A DNA stretch of 29,346 nucleotides from JALONO01 sp038209965 (lineage in GTDB: Bacteria > Bacteroidota > Bacteroidia > Cytophagales > Thermoflexibacteraceae), in assembly GCA_038209965.1 (NCBI GenBank), contig JBBQXF010000061.1:1-29346 (forward strand), read 5' to 3'. Position numbers and translations under genes: made by a program. Below the pieces are notes generated by a model. The model saw only the letters and a list, made by a program, of their open reading frames with translations. It was not told the DNA's origin and did no database searches. The number at the start of each line of letters is the position of its first letter. Position 1 is the first letter of the stretch. This document shows positions 24,385 to 29,346 of this stretch, piece by piece.

Positions 24385-24699
24385 ATGAAGACCAAGCGAT
24401 ATTTGTTTTTTTGGGTGGCGATCCCCGCTTTCATTTTCGCCTTGGCCGGGGTGGTCATGGGGCTGTGGAACGCCATTTTGCCTTCGGTGCTGGCCGTTCG
24501 CCCACTCACCTATTGGCAAGCGCTGGGGTTGCTGGTTTTGTGCCGCATCTTGTTTGGGGGACTGCACTTTCGCCCGTGGGGGGGCCACCGCCCTGGCCAA
24601 TGGGGCTGGAACGAAAAATGGGCCAACATGACCGAAGAGGAACGTCAGCAACTGCGCCAGCGCTGGCAGGAACGCTGCGCCAAGCGTGCCCCAAAATAA
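24385..24699 (+). CDS. Small two-TM protein coupled to an ECF sigma factor
   Basis: The 104-residue product has two membrane helices (about 5-28 and 44-62) and a polar C-terminal tail with NMTEEERQQLRQRWQERC, a charged helix. The gene begins one base after the sigma-factor stop, so the two are translationally coupled. Small membrane proteins in this place are often found behind ECF sigma genes in Bacteroidota and may act as anti-sigma factors, although no zinc anti-sigma motif is present. I do not recognise a named family. Confidence 0.82.
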   Translation: MKTKRYLFFWVAIPAFIFALAGVVMGLWNAILPSVLAVRPLTYWQALGLLVLCRILFGGLHFRPWGGHRPGQWGWNEKWANMTEEERQQLRQRWQERCAKRAPK

Positions 24700-25339
24700 T
24701 TTTCCGCCCCCTTAAAGTAATTGTGCCGCTGGATCGTTGAAACAATTGGGATAAAAGCTTCTGTTATTGTTTATATTTTCAACTTTGTTGTTGTGTAAAT
24801 GATAGCATCCCACAGGTTTTGGGTCAAGCCTGTGGGGAGAAATGGGCCGATTCCATACCCACCCCCTCATTAGAAGTACAGATTCTTTGTAAAAGAAGTT
24901 TTGCTAAATTTGCAGTTTTCATGCACAAGCACGCAGGCACGCGGAGCATTGTCGAGAAATCAAAAGTACGCCAGTTATTGAAAAAAGAGGGGACGGTAGA
25001 GACCGCTTGAAATTTTAAGTACGACCTTTTACAAATGGCGGGTCTTTACTACCGTGTTAGCGCCTGCCGCGAAACATCATAGCAAGCCACATTGCGCCTA
25101 CTTTTTGGGGCGGTCTCCAACTTTATTTCCTTGAATATATTAAATCTTGTTTGCTCCCCACTAATTTCAACTCACAATGCTTAGTAGTTCTATTATCTTG
25201 ATTAACAATATCTTATACTTTTTCTAAGTGTTTTTTGATCTGTTACAATAAACGCTTACAATAGGGTGGATTTTCTGCTAAAATTTTATATTTATCGGTC
25301 GTAACCAGCCATTTATAACAAAAAGTGCTAAATTTTTAG
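24700..25339. other. Long intergenic region with hairpin and candidate short ORF
   Basis: No confident gene in 640 bases. A hairpin with arms CCCACAGG (24809-24816) and CCTGTGGG (24829-24836) lies near the left end, and a short ORF with a -7-like box follows (see 24921-25010). From about 25100 to 25330 the sequence is AT-rich and featureless. Confidence 0.4.
24921..25010 (+). CDS. Possible 29-residue basic peptide
   Basis: An ATG-initiated frame encodes 29 residues, rich in Lys, Arg and His. It is preceded by TAAATTTG (24905-24912), an exact match to the Bacteroidetes -7 box, but the nearest TTTG is only 15 bases further upstream and the box lies only eight bases from the ATG, which would leave almost no leader. 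The peptide could be real, or the transcript could be a small RNA, or it may be chance. No family is recognised. Confidence 0.2.
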   Translation: MHKHAGTRSIVEKSKVRQLLKKEGTVETA

Positions 25340-25762
25340 CTAAGAAAAACGCCTATTAAACAATGCCTTTAATGCTCCGGTTGACCAAAGTGCCCAAAGC
25401 ACCAGTACCGGTTGGAAAAATAGTCGTATGAAACGTTTTTGGTCAGTATCTAAACCAAAAGCAGTTATTCCATTGGTGTATTGTGAAATATTACCGGGAA
25501 AAATTAGCACATAGAAAATAGCAAGAGCGAATCCTACTTTTATTCTATATTTTGCCAGAAATATCATTGCTAATCCAAGCGAAATTTCTACTAATCCCGA
25601 TGATAAAACTACGAAATCCATAAAAGTAGGATTATTTGGAAGCCATCTAGGCACTTGAGCCAGAAACTCTGTTCGTTGAAAAGTCAAATGACCAATGCCC
25701 GCCAATACCATCAGAGAACCCAATAAGATTCGCATTGCATTTTGAAGAATCGATGTTTTCAT
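25340..25762 (-). CDS. DoxX-like family membrane protein
   Basis: The 140-residue protein has four hydrophobic helices (about 8-26, 48-70, 74-92 and 108-128). It also has the N-terminal pattern RILLGSLMVLAGIGHL seen in DoxX/DoxX-like proteins, where the small residues and His begin the conserved core, followed by LVEISLGLAMIF. DoxX-like proteins are inner-membrane proteins with uncertain redox or quinone-linked roles. ATG at 25762 is chosen over TTG at 25771. The gene is AT-rich and lacks GGCC, unlike most neighbours, and stands alone between two long intergenic regions, so it may be a transferred gene. Confidence 0.85.
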   Translation of the reverse strand: MKTSILQNAMRILLGSLMVLAGIGHLTFQRTEFLAQVPRWLPNNPTFMDFVVLSSGLVEISLGLAMIFLAKYRIKVGFALAIFYVLIFPGNISQYTNGITAFGLDTDQKRFIRLFFQPVLVLWALWSTGALKALFNRRFS

Positions 25763-26537
25763 AGTCAGCAAATTAAATTGTTAAAAGTTATATCATAGAC
25801 GCTATAAAAGTATAGACATTTTCGGAATTACCAAAATAAATTTTGAATCTCGCTGTAGAATTATCGGTAACGGTGGCTTACAGCTACCCCAAGAGCGGGA
25901 TTTTTACTGGAAAAAGGCTCTTTTGGTTTTATGAAGGGTGGTCGGATCCGGTCGTTGCCGCTGTCGTTGGAGTAGATTGGATAGGGCAAAGCTGCTCATA
26001 GCGGACGGTGGCTTACTCTCGTCAACGTGTGAATCGACCATTTTGGTACTAGGTTTCAAACTTACGCGCGCCACGTGGTGGCCAAGCTTGAAGCTTTTTT
26101 ACGCACTTAAAAAAACAACCGATAGTAACCTGCGCATTTGTTTTTTACCTAACTTAATGGCTTAGGATCCTTGTTATGCTTGCGGTTATATCTTATATTT
26201 TCCTTACGATCAAATTGTAAAAAATCAGAACTGTCCAAATAAGAAAACGGAAAATTAGTAGTTTAAGGTAAAATAACCCAATTTTAGGTATCCAGTCTCA
26301 CCAATTTCTAATACTTTTAGAAGGTATTAGAAATTGGTGGTTTATTATCGGGAAAAACAATTTCAAAGCCGAAACTGATCCGCAATGTATACTTCCTGCC
26401 AAGAGAAGCCATTTCCAGAAAATTCGCGCGCAATCACCGTTAGAAGCCTTTTTTCTTAAATTTTTCGCTAAAAAACCAAGAACGAAAGCTAATTCCCCAA
26501 ATGATTGCCAACTTGGCCCAACCAAACTAAAATTGCC
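25763..26537. other. Long intergenic region with a perfect hairpin
   Basis: No supported gene in 775 bases. It holds a perfect 16-bp inverted repeat at 26299-26339 and a short direct repeat ACGGTGGCTTAC (about 25869-25880 and 26004-26015). A plus-strand frame at 25938-26165 and a minus-strand frame at 26298-26630 have no recognisable protein features. Confidence 0.4.
26299..26339. repeat. Perfect 16-bp inverted repeat, orphan hairpin
   Basis: CACCAATTTCTAATAC (26299-26314) and its exact complement (26324-26339) flank a nine-base loop. There is no T-run after either arm and no gene end within 200 bases, so a simple terminator role is unlikely. Confidence 0.75.
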
Positions 26538-27911
26538 ATGAACCGTCGTCAATTTATCTACGCGGGCGGAACCGCCGCCCTGAGTGTCTCTGCGTTGGGG
26601 GCCACGATCGAGGCCGCCCCTGTTGCCCACCCCACTAGTGCCAAGGGTTTAAAAGTAGTGGTGATCGGGGCGGGACTGGCCGGACTGTCGGCTACCCTGC
26701 GCCTCCAGTCGCTTGGGGCCGAGGTGACGGTGCTGGAGGCCCGCGCCCGCTTGGGGGGGCGCGTGTTCACGTTCCAACCGGCCGGGCAGTCGCTCACCAG
26801 TGAACTGGGGGCCGAGTGGGTGGGCAAATCCCACACCCGGCTGATTGCGTTGTGCAAGGAATTTGGTCTGCCGCTGGAAGATCACACTTATCAAACCCAC
26901 TTGCTGCTCAGCGGCAAGTTTCAGCGCCAGGGCGAGTGGAATTATGACCCAGCTTGGCAGGACCGCTTCCAAACGTTGATTAGCACCTATTCGGCCACGG
27001 GCGATCGGCAAAAGGCTGCTCAATATGACCGCACCGACTGGTGGCGCTACTTGCGCAACGCGGGCATTTCGGAGCAGGATCTGGAAATCCGTGACCTGCT
27101 GGACAGCACCGATTTTGGCGAATCGACCCGCCAAGTCTCGGCCCTGACGGCTATGTCGGAATACGCCGAATCGAGTGCCAACAACGAAATGGACTACCAT
27201 ATCGCGGGGGGCAACAGCCGGTTGATCGAGGCCATGGCCGACCGGATTGGCCGGGCCAACATCCGCCAGCAGCATCCTGTGGCCAAGGTGGAGCAAACGG
27301 GCGGTAAAGTGACGGTACATTGCCAAAACGGTTTGCAGATTGGGTGTGACAAAGTAATTTGTGCCATTCCCACTTTTTCGGTCCTCCAGATCGATTGGCA
27401 ACCGGCCCTGAAACCGGAGCAAGGGGAAGCCCTCAACCGCCTGCAATACGGCCGGATCATCAAAACCACGGTGCGGTTCAAAGAGCGTTTTTGGGCCGAA
27501 GAAACTTTTGCGGTGGCCACCGACGAAGCCCCCCACTTTATTTTTCACAACACCCAAGGCCAAAATGGGCCGTCGGGGATGCTCACTTCCTACGCTGTGG
27601 GCGACCGGGCCTACTTAATGGCCAAGAAAAGCCCGGCCCAGAAAATTCAGGCCGTAGTGGAGAGTTTGCGCCCCGCTTTCGGGGATGTGAGCCAGTTGGC
27701 CCAAGATGCGGTGGCCTATTACTGGGGCAATGATCCCTACTCCCACGGGGCCTATGCGATCTACGACGTGGGCGAATGGTCCTCGATCCGGGAAACTATT
27801 GGCCAAAAGCACCGCAATGTGCTGTTCGCCGGCGAACACTTGGCCGACTGGCAGGGCTTTATGGAAGGGGCCATTGAAACCGGTGAGGCCGCTGCTGAGG
27901 CATTGGGCTAG
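26538..27911 (+). CDS. Tat-exported flavin amine oxidase family protein
   Basis: The 457-residue protein begins NRRQFIYAGGTAALSVSAL, a likely twin-arginine signal that would let a folded, FAD-loaded enzyme cross the membrane. The FAD dinucleotide-binding motif is VVIGAGLAGLSATLRLQ (41-57), followed by VLEARARLGGRV (65-76), the second FAD motif of monoamine-oxidase-type enzymes. The C-terminal FAD-contacting segment is FAGEHLADWQGFMEGAIETGE. It should oxidise an amine or amino acid in the periplasm; the substrate is unknown. The start is ATG at 26538; an in-frame TTG at 26505 would add a non-conserved lead. The gene is GGCC-rich, as the backbone is. Confidence 0.93.
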   Translation: MNRRQFIYAGGTAALSVSALGATIEAAPVAHPTSAKGLKVVVIGAGLAGLSATLRLQSLGAEVTVLEARARLGGRVFTFQPAGQSLTSELGAEWVGKSHTRLIALCKEFGLPLEDHTYQTHLLLSGKFQRQGEWNYDPAWQDRFQTLISTYSATGDRQKAAQYDRTDWWRYLRNAGISEQDLEIRDLLDSTDFGESTRQVSALTAMSEYAESSANNEMDYHIAGGNSRLIEAMADRIGRANIRQQHPVAKVEQTGGKVTVHCQNGLQIGCDKVICAIPTFSVLQIDWQPALKPEQGEALNRLQYGRIIKTTVRFKERFWAEETFAVATDEAPHFIFHNTQGQNGPSGMLTSYAVGDRAYLMAKKSPAQKIQAVVESLRPAFGDVSQLAQDAVAYYWGNDPYSHGAYAIYDVGEWSSIRETIGQKHRNVLFAGEHLADWQGFMEGAIETGEAAAEALG

Positions 27912-28228
27912 TCGCCCGGAGGCCAAAACTGGCCCCAGTTGTAAGTTGGGCGTAAGTTCACGGTCAAAATAGGCCAATGTTCATCTGTTGTTTTTATTTT
28001 ATTAACATCACTTGCCCCGTCTACCAAGATAAATTTGACTGCTCTTTCGGTTGAGTTGTAGCAAGCCCGCACACTTGTTGTTCAGTTCCGTACATATTTA
28101 AGCGGTTTTACGTTGGCATTTACTTTATAAATAATTGATTTTCAATGTATTAAAAAAATTGGCACGTCGTTGGAACAATACTTTTCGTCGCTTTAACCCA
28201 ACGACGTTTATTCAAAACATCTTTAATT
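27912..28228. other. Intergenic region upstream of the small secreted protein
   Basis: No gene seen. The right half is AT-rich and contains ATTGATTTTCAAT (28134-28146), a TTGGCACG element (28159-28166) and a 10-bp inverted repeat (28164-28173 with 28198-28207) shortly before the start codon at 28229. Confidence 0.5.
28159..28174 (+). promoter_or_regulatory. Possible sigma-54-like -24/-12 promoter
   Basis: TTGGCACG matches the -24 half of the sigma-54 consensus exactly. The following TTGGA at 28170-28174 is an imperfect -12 half (TTGC expected), with the key G at the right spacing but no C. Transcription would begin about 40 bases before the ATG at 28229. The match is suggestive only. Confidence 0.3.
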
Positions 28229-28855
28229 ATGAAAACTCTCTCTTCTAAAATATTCGCAATCGTTCTTTTCGCTGTCGCTTCCATCAACACGGTGAGTGCC
28301 AAAGATATTGACCCCAAAGCAGTGGGCCGCGTAGTAGCCGCCGACAAGTTTGCTTATAGCCTCTATTCTATCAACGAAACCACTAAATTCCGTTTGGCCT
28401 TTGTCAACGAGCAGGGCAGCAACGTGAGTGTGAAGGTGTACAGCGAAGACGGCAAAATGGTCTATGCGGACAACATCAAGGGCCGGACCGAACTGAAGCG
28501 CAACTACGATTTGAGCCAATTGGGCCGGGGCCTCTACACAGTGGAAATCAGCAATGGTGAGTTCGTAGCTTCCAACCGCATTGCGGTAGGTGGGGCCAAA
28601 TTGAACGCTACCCCTTTCAGCGCCTACATTTCTCCCTCGCTGATGGATGGCGCTTTCAAAGTAGCTTACCAAGGCGGTGCCGAGGGTGTATATGTGACGG
28701 TAAAAGACGCTGATGGCACTCTGTTGTACAGCGAGCGCAACGAAAACGACAACTTCGCCCGCAAATACAACATCAATTCATTGAAGGCTGGTTCTTACAC
28801 CGTTACCGTGGACAATGGCAACAAAACATTGGAACAAACTTACGTAGTGAAGTAA
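28229..28855 (+). CDS. Small secreted protein with duplicated T9SS-like beta domain
   Basis: The 208-residue product has a signal peptide (1-24, ending VSAK) and two related beta-rich units (about 54-120 and 143-207). Each has the order F-(K/R)-x-A, V-x-V, DG-x-x-x-Y, N/KY-(D/N)-(L/I), L-x-x-G-x-YTV and NG. The pattern (L...G.YTV.(V/I).NG) resembles type IX secretion C-terminal sorting domains and DUF3244-like Ig folds, although the whole protein is just these units. It could be a secreted adhesin-like or structural protein. The start is ATG at 28229. Codon use is less GGCC-biased, as in yceI, which fits high expression. A strong terminator follows. Confidence 0.85.
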   Translation: MKTLSSKIFAIVLFAVASINTVSAKDIDPKAVGRVVAADKFAYSLYSINETTKFRLAFVNEQGSNVSVKVYSEDGKMVYADNIKGRTELKRNYDLSQLGRGLYTVEISNGEFVASNRIAVGGAKLNATPFSAYISPSLMDGAFKVAYQGGAEGVYVTVKDADGTLLYSERNENDNFARKYNINSLKAGSYTVTVDNGNKTLEQTYVVK

Positions 28856-28921
28856 GTTTCCCGGGGGCAATTGGCCCAACAACTAAATAACATAATTGGT
28901 TTTGAAGTTTTTAAACAATTC

Positions 28922-28954
28922 AAAAAAAACCCGGCCCAAGGCCGGGTTTTTTTT
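28922..28954. terminator. Bidirectional intrinsic terminator
   Basis: CCCGGCC (28930-28936) pairs with GGCCGGG (28940-28946) around CAA, flanked by eight A before and eight T after (28947-28954). It ends transcription of the small secreted protein gene 67 bases past its stop and would also work on the other strand. Confidence 0.92.
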
Positions 28955-29346
28955 GGAATGGGGTGTTCAGCATTGTAGCAACCCAAATGGAAAAACTAGT
29001 TTTTTACCAAAACTGGTCACCTAGGTTGATTGCGCAGGCTGTGTTTTTTGCCCTCGGGGATACATGACCGCAACTCCCTGCCACCCAAAATAATATGCTG
29101 GGGGGACAAAAAGATACCCGGGGCCAAGCCTTGATAACCAGGCTCCAACTCTTTGATGTTCAATTGCTTGGCTTTTTGCTTTATTGGGGTTAAAGTCAAG
29201 CTGTCCTGCCGCTGTACCTTCGCCTGAAGGCGAAGCAGTAATTAGTAAACAAAATCTTCGCCTGAAGGCAAAGGTACTTTCGCCTTCAGGCGAAAATTTG
29301 TTTTGATTTTCTTTTTAGCGTCCTCCCCTAAAAACGAGGGTACAGG
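28955..29346. other. Terminal intergenic region with palindromic repeats
   Basis: No supported gene. A minus-strand frame at 29017-29199 starts with TTG and matches nothing I know. The right part holds a cluster of short palindromes (29214-29295). The window ends before the next gene. Confidence 0.45.
29214..29295. repeat. Cluster of three short palindromic repeats (REP-like)
   Basis: Three 18-base palindromes share the core TTCGCC-4-GGCGAA: 29218-29235 (TGAA centre), 29256-29273 (TGAA centre, one mismatch) and 29278-29295 (TTCA centre, opposite orientation). The first two are flanked by inverted GTACCTT (29214-29220) and AAGGTAC (29271-29277), making a larger nested palindrome. Confidence 0.75.

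Noticed and set aside
24780..24790. CAACTTTGTTG as a further Zur-like half-site
   Set aside because: It matches only the 11-base core of the CobW operator; the flanks are not palindromic and no zinc-related gene follows.
26298..26630. 110-codon minus-strand frame
   Set aside because: It overlaps the orphan hairpin and the start of the Tat-exported oxidase gene, and has no good start or family.
29017..29199. 60-codon minus-strand frame
   Set aside because: It starts with TTG, has no family resemblance and no promoter-like element upstream.

Overview
The window looks like a chromosomal segment of a Cytophagales-type member of the Bacteroidota. The reasons are: many exported proteins and lipoproteins of families common in that phylum (DUF2807 head-GIN, DUF1080, YceI, T9SS-like beta repeats), no clear Shine-Dalgarno sequences before start codons, good matches to the Bacteroidetes -7 element TAnnTTTG in front of some genes, and a backbone rich in the tetramer GGCC. 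No tRNA, rRNA, CRISPR array, transposase or integrase gene was recognised.

Region 1 (1-2816) is an accessory patch. Two AT-rich minus-strand genes, a two-TM hypothetical and an FkbM-type methyltransferase, alternate with GC-richer non-coding spacers. Each spacer carries bulged hairpins, and two carry copies of a degenerate repeat, so the layout resembles a small gene-cassette array. Region 2 (2817-6618) holds a LolD/MacB-type ABC ATPase, an exported DUF2807 protein, pgeF (DUF152) and a lipoprotein gene broken by a one-base frameshift. Region 3 (7278-16324) is mostly exported metabolism: a beta-lactamase-fold serine hydrolase, an SMP-30 lactonase, an NCS1 permease, a TIM-barrel isomerase-like protein, YceI, a PF00756 esterase, a deaminase-fold protein with a signal peptide, and a DUF1080 lipoprotein.

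Region 4 (16523-22052) is the most system-like block. It has a sigma-like gene with a hydrophobic C-terminus, a translationally coupled single-TM protein, a lipoprotein, and a 967-residue membrane-anchored TPR-CHAT protease whose catalytic domain should face the periplasm. It reads as a regulated extracytoplasmic protease module. Region 5 (22195-24699) has a CobW/COG0523 GTPase under a promoter overlapped by a perfect 17-bp inverted repeat (a Zur-like operator arrangement), then an ECF sigma factor coupled to a small membrane protein.

Region 6 (24700-29346) has long intergenic stretches, an AT-rich DoxX-family gene, a Tat-exported flavin amine oxidase, and a small secreted protein with a duplicated beta domain behind a possible sigma-54-like promoter. 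The window ends in a cluster of short palindromic repeats.
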